From Bacteroidales bacterium UBA1189 (GTDB lineage: Bacteria > Bacteroidota > Bacteroidia > Bacteroidales > Bacteroidaceae): a stretch of DNA of 64,000 bases. Both the position numbers and the translations under genes were made by a program. Where the stretch lies: positions 21,451 to 85,450 of the forward strand of contig DBYJ01000028.1 of assembly GCA_002309805.1 (NCBI GenBank), read 5' to 3'. The notes beneath the pieces were generated by a model that was given only the letters and a program-made list of their open reading frames with translations, was not told the origin of the DNA and ran no database searches. How positions within the stretch are numbered: the stretch's first letter is position 1; each line of letters begins with the position of its first letter. Below are positions 7,928 through 15,297 of the stretch, one piece after another.

Positions 7928-9433
7928 CTAAAGCGTGACGCCGTTTTTGAAAATGGAGATTTCGTGGATGCCCGCCTGCTCGCTGCGGGTGTATTCGCCG
8001 CTGGCCACACGGAGGATTTTCTGGATGAATGCGGCAAGCGTTTCGTCCATACTTTGGTCTTCTACCAGCACGCCGGCGTTGAAGTCAATCCACAGGGGCT
8101 TGCGCTGGTAGAGGTTGGTGTTCGTGGAGACTTTCAGCGTCGGTACAAAGGTGCCGAAGGGCGTGCCTCGGCCCGTAGTGAACAGCACAAGTTGGCAGCC
8201 CGCAGCAGCAAGCGCCGTTGATGCCACGAGGTCGTTGCCCGGAGCAGAAAGGAGGTTCAGCCCGCTGGCCGTCAAGCGCTCGCCGTATTCCAGCACGCCA
8301 CACACCACCGAACTACCCGACTTCTGCGTACAGCCGAGCGCTTTCTCTTCCAGCGTGGAGATACCACCAGCCTTGTTGCCTGGCGAGGGATTCTCGCCGC
8401 ACGGCTCACCATGCGAGAGAAAATAGGTTTTGAAATTGTTGATTAGCGCAATCGTCTGCTGAAGGAGCTGCTCGCTACCGCAACGCTCCATGAGGATTGT
8501 TTCGGCGCCGAACATCTCGGGCACTTCGGTGAGGACGGTTGTGCCGCCCTGACGCTCGCAAAGGAAATCAGAGAAAGCACCCAGCAGGGGGTTGGCCGTA
8601 ATGCCTGAGAAGCCGTCAGAGCCGCCGCACTTAAGGCCTATGCGTAACTTGGCGGCGGGCACCGTCACGCGGCGGTCTTGCTGCGCCTTTTTAATCAGTT
8701 CCTCGAGCAGTCGGACGCCGTAATTGACTTCGTCGCCCTCCACCTCCTGGCTGACCATGAATCTGACGCGCTCCCTGTCGTAGTCTCCGCAGAATTCCTC
8801 GAAGACGCGGGGCTGATTGTTCTCGCATCCTAAGCCCACGACAAGGACGGCACCCGCATTCGGGTGGTGCACCATGTCGCGCAGCACTTTCTTGGTGTTC
8901 TCGTGGTCGTCGCCCAATTGCGAACACCCGTAGTTGTGAGGGAAATGAAAGATGCCGTCGATGCCCTCGATAGTGTTGCCCAAGTCCTCCTTGACCTTTT
9001 CGACGATCTGCTTGATGATGCCGTTGACACAGCCCACCGTCGGAATCACCCATACCTCGTTGCGGATGCCTACCTGTCCGTCGCTGCGCACGTAGCCTTG
9101 GAACGTAAGCTGTTCACCCGATGGCTCAGGCTTACAAAGCCCTTTCGGATGGATGTCGCTATAGTCCAACGTACCTGCCAGGTTGGTGCGGATGTCCTCG
9201 TGGTCGAGGTACGAGCCTTGGCGGATGGCATGCAAGGCGTGGCCGATAGGAAAACCATACTTGATGACGTTCTCGCCTTCGGCAATGTCTTTCAGAGCGC
9301 ACTTGTGACCTGCGGGAACATTTGTCAGAAGGGTGATCCTCTGGCCGTCCACATCGATCACCTCGCCCTTCAACAAAGGCTGTAGCGCCACCCCGACATT
9401 ATCAGCTGGGTTTATTTTCAGAAACGTCTTCAT
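7928..9433 (-). CDS. uxaA: Altronate dehydratase UxaA
   Basis: 501 residues, full length for the family. It dehydrates D-altronate to 2-keto-3-deoxygluconate in the galacturonate branch of hexuronate catabolism (cytoplasm, metal-dependent). The N-terminal 90 residues are a SAF-type domain (NPADNVGVALQPL...). The catalytic UxaA/GarD region follows, with GYVRSDGQVGIRNEVWVIPTVGC, FPHNYGCSQLGDD, VVGLGCENNQP and GLKCGGSDGFSGITANP, where conserved cysteines and histidines are seen. It lies 49 nt downstream of uxaB on the same strand, so the two steps are encoded together. The spacer between them holds a 21-bp imperfect direct repeat. uxaC, kdgK and kdgA are not in the window. Confidence 0.95.
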   Translation of the reverse strand: MKTFLKINPADNVGVALQPLLKGEVIDVDGQRITLLTNVPAGHKCALKDIAEGENVIKYGFPIGHALHAIRQGSYLDHEDIRTNLAGTLDYSDIHPKGLCKPEPSGEQLTFQGYVRSDGQVGIRNEVWVIPTVGCVNGIIKQIVEKVKEDLGNTIEGIDGIFHFPHNYGCSQLGDDHENTKKVLRDMVHHPNAGAVLVVGLGCENNQPRVFEEFCGDYDRERVRFMVSQEVEGDEVNYGVRLLEELIKKAQQDRRVTVPAAKLRIGLKCGGSDGFSGITANPLLGAFSDFLCERQGGTTVLTEVPEMFGAETILMERCGSEQLLQQTIALINNFKTYFLSHGEPCGENPSPGNKAGGISTLEEKALGCTQKSGSSVVCGVLEYGERLTASGLNLLSAPGNDLVASTALAAAGCQLVLFTTGRGTPFGTFVPTLKVSTNTNLYQRKPLWIDFNAGVLVEDQSMDETLAAFIQKILRVASGEYTRSEQAGIHEISIFKNGVTL

Positions 9434-9440
9434 TCTCTTA

Positions 9441-9482
9441 GTGATCTCTGTTCACTGTTTACTGATCTCTGTTCTCTGATCA
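9441..9482. repeat. 21-bp imperfect direct repeat filling the uxaB-uxaA spacer
   Basis: Two adjacent 21-bp units (9441-9461 and 9462-9482) share TGATCTCTGTTC and differ mostly at their ends. Together they occupy nearly all of the 49-bp spacer. Nothing else is visible there. Confidence 0.75.
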
Positions 9483-10964
9483 CTATATTATTCCTTTGAC
9501 GGTTTCCTTCATTCCCTTTGCCTGAATCTGGTTCAGGAAGTTGGTGACCATATCCGTGAGTCCGGGAATGGTGTTAAGGTCCTGTTTCGATTCCTTCCAG
9601 ATGACATCCGTTGCACCGAGCACACCTTCAGCCACCTTGCGTGTGTCGCCCGTCGCCCATAGTTCTGCAAGGCGCTGCATGATTTCAGGCGCATCGTTGG
9701 GCTGGATGGGCGCTCCGTCGGCACGCGTGCCCCCCTTGTAATAGGTGATGATTGCCGCCAGACCCAGCACCAGCCCCTTGGGCAGCTCGCCCTTGCGCTC
9801 CAGATAGACTTTCAGGCCGGGCAAGTCGCGTGTCTCGTACTTCGGGAAGGAGTTAAGCATGATGGACGTGACCTGATGATCGACGTAGGGATTGTCGAAC
9901 CGCTCCAGCACGTCGGCGCCGAACTTCTCCAGCTCGGCCATGGGCAGGTTGAGCGTCTGCATCAGCTCGTCGAATTGTACCTTACGGATATACTTGCCCA
10001 CGACGGGGTCGTGCAGGGCGTCGCGGACGATGTTGATGCCCGACAGGTAGGCCACAGGGGAGAGAACCGTATGCGGGCCGTTAAGCAGCGTGACTTTCCG
10101 CTCATGGTAAGGGGCTTCGTTGTCGGTGATGATGACGTGGAGCCCAGCCTGGTCGGCAGGGAACTCCTTGCGCAAGGTGCGGATGGACATGTTCGTGGGC
10201 TTCTCAATCACCCAGAGGTGGAAGATTTCAGCTTGCACCATCATGTTGTCCACATAGCCGGCACGTTTCTGCAGCCGTCCGATATCCTTGCGGGGGAAGC
10301 CGGGTACGATGCGGTCGACCAGCGTGGCGCAGACGTAGTTGTATTTGACAAACCAGTTCTTGAACCGCTCATAGTCCTTTCCGAAGTCCTCCTTCCAAAG
10401 CTCAATGTACTGCAGGATGCACTCCTTGAGGTGATGGCCGTTAAGGAAGATCAGCTCGCAGGGGAAGAAGATAAGCCCCTTCTTGACATCGCCGTTGAAG
10501 GCTTTGAAGCGGCGGTAGAGCAGCTGGGTGAGCTTGCCGGGATAGCTGGCGGCAGGGGCGTCCGTCAGCTTGCATGCCGGGTCGAAGTGGATGCCTGCCT
10601 CGGTGGTGTTGGAGATGACGAAACGGATATCCGGCTGTTCGGCAAGCGCCATGAAGGCCGCGTTCTGTGAGTAGGGATTCAGCACGCGGCTGATGACGTC
10701 GATGCGGTCCAGCGTATCGACGGCTTTGCCCTCCTGGCGTCCCTGCAGATTGACGTGATAGAGGCAATCCTGCCCATTCAGCCAGTCCGCCATGCCCCGT
10801 TCAATCGGCTGGACAACTACAACGGAGGCGTTGAAGTTCGTCCTCATGTTCATATTCCAGACAATCCAGTCAGCAAAGGCGCGAAGGAAGTTCCCCTCTC
10901 CAAACTGGATGATTTTCTCAGGAGCTACGCTCTTAGGTGCAGTCTGCTTGTTTAACGGTTTCAT
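9483..10964 (-). CDS. uxaB: Tagaturonate reductase UxaB (altronate oxidoreductase)
   Basis: 493 residues of the polyol-specific long-chain dehydrogenase family. It reduces D-tagaturonate to D-altronate with NADH, the step before UxaA. The nucleotide-binding loop is IIQFGEGNFLRAF (residues 19-31). The family's catalytic K-x4-N-x2-H signature is visible as KVTLLNGPH near residue 289. The mannonate reductase UxuB belongs to the same family, but pairing with an altronate dehydratase favours UxaB. The ATG at 10964 lies 36 nt from the -7 box of a strong Bacteroidetes-type promoter. A 95-bp palindrome abuts that promoter. Confidence 0.92.
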   Translation of the reverse strand: MKPLNKQTAPKSVAPEKIIQFGEGNFLRAFADWIVWNMNMRTNFNASVVVVQPIERGMADWLNGQDCLYHVNLQGRQEGKAVDTLDRIDVISRVLNPYSQNAAFMALAEQPDIRFVISNTTEAGIHFDPACKLTDAPAASYPGKLTQLLYRRFKAFNGDVKKGLIFFPCELIFLNGHHLKECILQYIELWKEDFGKDYERFKNWFVKYNYVCATLVDRIVPGFPRKDIGRLQKRAGYVDNMMVQAEIFHLWVIEKPTNMSIRTLRKEFPADQAGLHVIITDNEAPYHERKVTLLNGPHTVLSPVAYLSGINIVRDALHDPVVGKYIRKVQFDELMQTLNLPMAELEKFGADVLERFDNPYVDHQVTSIMLNSFPKYETRDLPGLKVYLERKGELPKGLVLGLAAIITYYKGGTRADGAPIQPNDAPEIMQRLAELWATGDTRKVAEGVLGATDVIWKESKQDLNTIPGLTDMVTNFLNQIQAKGMKETVKGII

Positions 10965-10999
10965 ATGCTCTTTTTTCTTTATTATTCTCTTTCAATCTG

Positions 11000-11031
11000 C
11001 AAAGATAGTGCAAGGCGAGTGAAATACCAAA
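11000..11031 (-). promoter_or_regulatory. Promoter of uxaB-uxaA
   Basis: On the minus strand TTTG (11028-11031) and TATCTTTG (11000-11007) are exactly 20 bp apart. The -33 TTTG is also the outermost base group of the adjacent 95-bp palindrome, so a structure or protein at the palindrome would touch the promoter. Confidence 0.8.
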
Positions 11032-11122
11032 TTTATTTGAGCATTTCCGAGCCGCAGCCTATCTAAAACGGGGTAGCCCCGTTAAAGATAGGGTGATCCG
11101 AGCGAAATATTAAATAAATTTG
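11028..11122. repeat. 95-bp imperfect palindrome overlapping the uxaB -33 element
   Basis: The element is symmetric about position 11075. The outer arms CAAATTTATTT (11028-11038) and AAATAAATTTG (11112-11122) match, as do CCTATCT (11058-11064)/AGATAGG (11086-11092) and AACGGGG (11067-11073)/CCCCGTT (11077-11083) around a 3-nt centre. The segment between the outer and inner arms is only partly complementary. It could be a cruciform, a miniature mobile element or an operator. It is not a terminator: no T run follows on either strand. Confidence 0.85.
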
Positions 11123-11361
11123 AATTACCCACGAATTTTCCACGAATTAATTAATGACATATTTATGGTTAATTTATGGTCATTCGTGTTTCAAAAAAAC
11201 CCCTCTCGGCGCGCGAAGCCCACGCCGCAACGCCATTCGTAAAATTCGCCCAATTCGCCGTTCTTAAAAAACTTCTTGTCGGCAAATTATCCGAATGAAA
11301 CGAATTTCTTTCATAGTTTTATCTGACATCAGTATGACAATATCAAAGAATACCGTTTTTT
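11123..11361. other. Non-coding stretch with dense ACGAATT/ATTCG words
   Basis: No gene is visible. CACGAATT-type words recur (ACGAATT at 11131 and 11142, CATTCGTG at 11180, ATTCGTAAAATTCGCCCAAT near 11235, GAATGAAACGAATT near 11292). CACGAAT...ATGAC and GTCATTCGTG form an interrupted inverted repeat at about 11141-11188. The function is unknown; it resembles repeat debris rather than a regulated leader. Confidence 0.6.
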
Positions 11362-11493
11362 CATCGCAGTGAAAAGAATTAATCATTGCAGTGAAAACAT
11401 TTAACCATTGCAGTGAAAAGAATTAATCATTGCAATGAAAACAATCTTTCATTGCGATGAAAACATTTAACCATTGCGATGAAAATTTCCTAT
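11362..11493. repeat. Array B: six exact 22-bp tandem units, same unit as array A
   Basis: Six units start at 11362, 11384, 11406, 11428, 11450 and 11472. They all begin CATYGCRRTGAAAA, and the remainder alternates between GAATTAAT and CATTTAAC types. Both arrays begin with the CATCGCA variant right after a run of six T, and both end in a CATTGCGATGAAAA unit finishing in TAT. Confidence 0.9.
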
Positions 11494-11504
11494 CCTTTGA
11501 TTCC

Positions 11505-11566
11505 GTACAGAAAACGAGCCTTTTACGCATGGCGGAAAAAGCCTTTTTTCAGATGGGGAAAATACC
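11505..11566. repeat. Module following array B, homologous to 3519-3577
   Basis: Begins GTACAGAAAA and ends AAAATACC, with GGAAA and CTTT islands in the same order as after array A. Here the potential hairpin is weaker than in copy A. A 72-codon reading frame (11457-11675) crosses the array and module but is not credible as a gene. Confidence 0.6.
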
Positions 11567-11612
11567 TTTAAGTTTAATACGGCAATCCTCAACCGAAGAA
11601 TGGTGGAAACGC

Positions 11613-11639
11613 AAAAAGAGACGCGGCATGCCGCGCCTC
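11613..11639 (-). terminator. Terminator of the two-gene outer-membrane protein operon
   Basis: CGCGG/CCGCG (11622-11626 with 11631-11635) with loop CATG is extended by GAG/CTC across one mismatch. On the minus strand the hairpin is followed by TCTTTTTGC. It lies about 100 nt downstream of the stop codon at 11737. Confidence 0.65.
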
Positions 11640-11736
11640 AAAGAAAAAAGTAAGCTTATGATAATGTTCCTTTAGAAGGATTTATGCTTTTACGTTTTCC
11701 TTCCAGTCTGAGGGTTAGCTGGGCACCACATCTTTA

Positions 11737-12318
11737 TTAATTCCTGTGCTTTGCAAAAGCGCCGAGGTTGATACTTATGCCGCCGTAGAGGGCGTGGAGC
11801 GAGCCGACGGCATAGACCTCCAGCCATTGGGCAGGCTGCATGAAAACGCCGGCGCCGAAATTCATGTAGTGACGGCGCGTGCCAGGGGTGACTTTGTAGG
11901 GATGATAGGATTTGCCCCCAGCATAGGCGAATTGCTCGTAATAGGTTTTTGAGACATCCGTAACGCCTGCGTTGGTTTGGCAATAACCAACAAGGGGCAT
12001 CACTCTAAGCCAGGGGAATATGGGCAGCTGGTAGCCAACGTTTGCCAGGACAGCTGTGGAGTCATTGAACAGATGCCCCTCCCCCTGGCGGACTTTACTT
12101 TGCTCGTGTGCCGGGCCGCTCTTCAAGAAGTCCAGATAAATGCCGTTTACGTTTATGCTGGGGCCCCAGCCGAAATCTCCGTAGCGCGTATTCCATCCGA
12201 TAAAACCCATGTTGACACCCAATCCGCACCGCCCTTTGTTTTCTGACAGATCTAACCACCCGGCATTGGCGTTCATGGCCAATACCATCAATAGTGTTAT
12301 GAGAATGCATCTCTTCAT
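11737..12318 (-). CDS. Small predicted outer-membrane beta-barrel protein
   Basis: 193 residues, unrecognised family. The signal peptide is clear (MKRCILITLLMVLAMNANA). The mature part is rich in alternating aromatic/small residues and glycine (GLGVNMGFIGW, LANVGYQLPIF, MNFGAGVFMQP, YGGISINLGAF), as expected for a small barrel with amphipathic strands. It follows the 237-residue gene with the stop and start separated by one base (TGA-T-ATG), so the two are surely co-transcribed. Both are similar-sized secreted proteins with strand-like repeats and may work together; no function can be assigned. Confidence 0.7.
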   Translation of the reverse strand: MKRCILITLLMVLAMNANAGWLDLSENKGRCGLGVNMGFIGWNTRYGDFGWGPSINVNGIYLDFLKSGPAHEQSKVRQGEGHLFNDSTAVLANVGYQLPIFPWLRVMPLVGYCQTNAGVTDVSKTYYEQFAYAGGKSYHPYKVTPGTRRHYMNFGAGVFMQPAQWLEVYAVGSLHALYGGISINLGAFAKHRN

Positions 12319-12319
12319 A

Positions 12320-13033
12320 TCAGAATCCTATGGCAACACCTAAAGTCATCAGTCTCAACTTTGGTGAGCCGAAATACTCTGGAATAATGGCATATTTTGA
12401 AGGATAGTAGCGGAGATAGGCGCCTAATCCTTTATATGAAAAAGTAGCCATTAAGCTATAGGAAAAGGGAACAACCTTGCCTCCTGTCATAGTGACATCC
12501 GTTGTTACATTATCCTTTTGGATGCTATATCTCGAACTTCCGTCTGGAGTCAGGCTTAGGTTAATGCCTGCCCCAAGAGTTGTATTTCCGATGTTCCCTT
12601 TTAACAGAACCGGGACATTCAGACTCAGGGTAAAAAGGGTAGAACCTGAAGCGTCGTAATCCACGTCCCATTCCCGGAATCTACTGACACGGATATAATT
12701 GTCATCATCCAAATAAAAAGCATCTTTACTGGAACGGATATACAGGAATGACAAATCAAGGCCAGCCTGAATTTCTCCCCAGGACAGGATTTTGTAATGG
12801 GTACCGACGAGATTCGTGAAGAATTCAAGTGAGTGCCACTTCCATGGGGTGAAATCTTCGGAGGTCACGTGGGCAAAGCCAATGCCCGCGTGCGACACAT
12901 AGTCAAACACAAACTTCCCGTTGGAACTGGAGTAAACAACATTGCCAGCTTCAGGATACACTCTCTCGCTCTCCTGTGCAAAAGCCGCTGAAACCATAAT
13001 CAGGCATACGAATGCAAAAAAATACTTTTTCAT
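12320..13033 (-). CDS. Predicted outer-membrane protein, first gene of a two-gene operon
   Basis: 237 residues with the start at 13033 (MKKYFFAFVCLIMVSAAFAQ signal peptide). A longer frame to 13165 runs across the promoter and is rejected. The mature protein shows beta-strand-like segments with glycine and aromatic ends (GIGFAHVTSEDFTPW, LGAGINLSLTP, YSLMATFSYKGLGAYLRYYP, LRLMTLGVAIGF) and ends in Phe, as many barrels do. Family not recognised; the wording 'outer membrane' is inference from composition and signal. Confidence 0.7.
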   Translation of the reverse strand: MKKYFFAFVCLIMVSAAFAQESERVYPEAGNVVYSSSNGKFVFDYVSHAGIGFAHVTSEDFTPWKWHSLEFFTNLVGTHYKILSWGEIQAGLDLSFLYIRSSKDAFYLDDDNYIRVSRFREWDVDYDASGSTLFTLSLNVPVLLKGNIGNTTLGAGINLSLTPDGSSRYSIQKDNVTTDVTMTGGKVVPFSYSLMATFSYKGLGAYLRYYPSKYAIIPEYFGSPKLRLMTLGVAIGF

Positions 13034-13118
13034 TTTAATAACTGTTGTTACTGGGTCCGTAAATCGTTTTTTCCATACAAATTTTGCCATTCGGGTAGAT
13101 TTGTAATCATTTTCGCTG

Positions 13119-13150
13119 CAAAGGTCGGGAATGGGGCGAAAACATGCAAA
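13119..13150 (-). promoter_or_regulatory. Promoter of the two-gene outer-membrane protein operon
   Basis: On the minus strand TTTG (13147-13150), a 20-bp spacer, then GACCTTTG (13119-13126), a near match to TAnnTTTG. The predicted leader is about 80 nt long. Confidence 0.6.
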
Positions 13151-13203
13151 TTTTTTGCGTCCCAAAAACGTCCCATTTTTATTGGGGCGAAAGAAGTGGC
13201 TGA

Positions 13204-14841
13204 TTATGAAAGGAAAAGAGCGTGGAGGTTGTCAGGCATTTTTTCCTTCAAACGGGCTTTCCGAGAGCGCAAAGTAGATTCTGTGGTGTTCAAAAGTTCC
13301 GCCATTTGGGCGGTTGAGCATTGGAGGGAGGAGAGGATGCAGTACATCAGCTCCTGGTCGTTGACGGCATTCGAAGTGTTCTTTACGTCGAGCATGATAT
13401 CGACAAAAGAGCGAGTGAGGTCGTCCATGAGCGTCTGCCTCTGCGCGGCTGTCAGCGATGTAGGCGGCACCAGCAGCAGACGGGCCGAAGGTGTTCGGCG
13501 GAACAGGTTCTGGCAGGCGGCGAGCTTTTTCCGATAGAGCGCGTCCAAGTCGGCAGGCTGTTCGTCCACCTGTGCCCGCAATACTTCCACATTGGCCTGC
13601 CGCAGTTCCTCCTGCGCCTGCAAGTAACGCTTCTTGCGCTTACGGTCGATGAGCAGGAAGGTGATGGCCGTCCCTGAAAGGAGCGCGACAGCCAGAATCC
13701 CCATCCAGAACATAAACCGCGCATGCCGTGCTTTCAACTGCTGATCGTGAACTTCTACGATATGTTTGTCTTGTATTTCTGTAATCTCCATTTGCTTGTT
13801 TATGGAGTAAATGGAATCCAGCAAAAGTGTATATTGATTGATGCAATACTGCGTTGAATCTGGTTTGTTCAACAAGGACATGACATTTGCCAAGCCCTTA
13901 TTTGCCATACAATTTGTATATAAATCATTACTGTTTTCAAGTGCTTTCTTGTAAAAGGTGAGAGCTGAATATAAATCTTTTTGTTCAAAAAGAATTTCTG
14001 CTTTTAGTAACAATGATGCCCCTTTTCCTTTTTCATTATCGAAAAAAAACAAATAATCATCGAGAAAGGTGGAAGCTTTTTTACTATCATGCCAATGATA
14101 ATAATATAACTTTGCTAATTCATAATAAGAGTCGTATCGAACACTTTCCTGTGTTTTTGTGTTTTGAATAACACATTTATATAGACTATCAGCTAATAAA
14201 TCATCACCAATGTACATTGCCGATTCCCCTAAATAGTAATCTGCATAGGAAATATTTAATGAGTCAGAATTACATATATTTGAGACTCGATAACGCTTAA
14301 ATGCAGCTATGGCATTCTCATTCATGTGATTCTTTAGATACTCCTTACCCAACTCAAACAAACTATACGCATAATATTTGTTTGTTGTATCTGGGAAAAG
14401 GGTTGTAGCACGAAGGAGGGCATCGATGGCGTCAAGGTCGCGGCGCATATCTTTATAGGTGCAGCCAAGATAGTACTGGGCGAGGGCGGCACGTTGGCTC
14501 TTGCGCTTGGTGCCGTAATAGTTCGTAGCGATAAGGGGCAGCGAATCGGACGTCAGACGGACACGGCATTTGTAGTTAGCCTGCGTCTTCAACAAAGCGT
14601 AATAGGCAGCCTCCCCCTTACCCCTCCTGAAGGAGGGGAGACCAGAGGAATCGGAAGCCCTTCCCTTTAGGGGAGGGTTGGGTGAGGCTATGCTCTCCAA
14701 GATTGCGCGTGCTTGCTGGGGGTCTGTCTCCATGAGGGCTTCGGCACGAAGCAGGGCATCGTGAAATGAGGCATCCCTGCGGCAGGAGGAAAGGGTTATC
14801 AGCAAAAGCAGGATGAGAAGGATGAGGGGCGCTTTTCTCAT
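13204..14841 (-). CDS. Membrane-spanning TPR lipoprotein with C-terminal helix-turn-helix
   Basis: 545 residues. The N terminus is a lipoprotein-type signal (LLITLSSC, Cys20). Residues about 25-370 are helical repeats of TPR type (AQYYLGCTYKDMRRDLDAIDALLRA, YSLFELGKEYLKNHMNENAIAAFKR). A single transmembrane helix (about 375-397, FWMGILAVALLSGTAITFLL) and a basic stop-transfer follow, then a coiled coil. A helix-turn-helix-like end at about 492-535 reads CSTAQMAELLNTTESTLRSRKARLKEKMP. This layout suggests a sensor outside and a DNA-binding domain inside, a class of Bacteroidetes one-component regulators. It is 12 nt downstream of folB. A GC-rich palindromic element is inserted in frame at about residues 52-78. 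The target genes are unknown. Confidence 0.75.
   Translation of the reverse strand: MRKAPLILLILLLLITLSSCRRDASFHDALLRAEALMETDPQQARAILESIASPNPPLKGRASDSSGLPSFRRGKGEAAYYALLKTQANYKCRVRLTSDSLPLIATNYYGTKRKSQRAALAQYYLGCTYKDMRRDLDAIDALLRATTLFPDTTNKYYAYSLFELGKEYLKNHMNENAIAAFKRYRVSNICNSDSLNISYADYYLGESAMYIGDDLLADSLYKCVIQNTKTQESVRYDSYYELAKLYYYHWHDSKKASTFLDDYLFFFDNEKGKGASLLLKAEILFEQKDLYSALTFYKKALENSNDLYTNCMANKGLANVMSLLNKPDSTQYCINQYTLLLDSIYSINKQMEITEIQDKHIVEVHDQQLKARHARFMFWMGILAVALLSGTAITFLLIDRKRKKRYLQAQEELRQANVEVLRAQVDEQPADLDALYRKKLAACQNLFRRTPSARLLLVPPTSLTAAQRQTLMDDLTRSFVDIMLDVKNTSNAVNDQELMYCILSSLQCSTAQMAELLNTTESTLRSRKARLKEKMPDNLHALFLS
14610..14688. repeat. In-frame GC-rich double-hairpin element inside the TPR gene
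   Basis: Two hairpins, CCCCTCCTGAAGGAGGGG (about 14630-14648) and CCTTCCCTTTAGGGGAGG, are followed by GTTGGGTGAGG, the same order as at 53756 and 63811. It encodes the low-complexity peptide SPNPPLKGRASDSSGLPSF and then RRGKGEA, without breaking the frame. It falls between the first helical repeats. Confidence 0.8.
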
Positions 14842-14853
14842 GGGGCTTCGTTG

Positions 14854-15219
14854 CTATTTGTCCGTACGGCTGAACGTGGCGGCGAAGCAGGTCTCGGCTA
14901 TCTCTATGCCAGGGACGGGGGGATGGGGTTTGCAGAGACGGACATCGATGCTGTCGAGGGTGGGGAAGTCGGCAAGCAGACGGTGGGCAATACGGGTGGC
15001 GACGTGCTCGATGAGGTTGGAGGGCTGAGCCATCTCGGCCTTGACAGCGGCACAGACGGCAGCATAGTCGATGGTGTCCGTCAGGGTGTCCGTGTGGCAG
15101 GCCTCGCTGAAGTCGGCATGCAGACGCAGACTGACGGTATAATGCCCGCCCACGACGCGCTCCTGAGGAAGTGCGCCGTGATAGGCATAAAAGGCTATGT
15201 TGTTCAGCTCAAGGAACAT
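14854..15219 (-). CDS. folB: Dihydroneopterin aldolase FolB
   Basis: 121 residues, the usual length. It cleaves 7,8-dihydroneopterin to 6-hydroxymethyl-dihydropterin and glycolaldehyde in folate synthesis. Family motifs seen: YHGALPQERVVGGHY near the N terminus (with the conserved Glu), TIDYAAV, LIEHVATRIAHRLL, and the C-terminal LCKPHPPVPG carrying the catalytic lysine. It sits between nrdJ (78-nt gap) and the TPR regulator (12-nt gap), probably in the dnaA transcript. Folate and dNTP synthesis are linked through thymidylate, which makes the neighbourhood sensible. Confidence 0.93.
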   Translation of the reverse strand: MFLELNNIAFYAYHGALPQERVVGGHYTVSLRLHADFSEACHTDTLTDTIDYAAVCAAVKAEMAQPSNLIEHVATRIAHRLLADFPTLDSIDVRLCKPHPPVPGIEIAETCFAATFSRTDK

Positions 15220-15223
15220 GGTT

Positions 15224-15291
15224 TTTGTTTTACGTTTAAGATTTAATGCTTAACGAACACGTCCTTTGGCCCTTGTTAAACGTTAAACAAA
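15224..15291. repeat. 16-bp inverted repeat in the nrdJ-folB spacer
   Basis: TTTGTTTTACGTTTAA (15224-15239) and TTAAACGTTAAACAAA (15276-15291) are complementary except at one position, enclosing 36 nt. It nearly fills the 78-bp spacer. It has no T run placed like a terminator; it could be an RNA hairpin that sets the relative expression of folB or protects nrdJ mRNA. Confidence 0.8.
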
Positions 15292-15297
15292 GAAACC

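Noticed and set aside
11457..11675. 72-codon frame crossing array B
   Set aside because: Runs through 22-bp repeats and a terminator; the 22-bp period is not codon-compatible and no promoter or family is seen.
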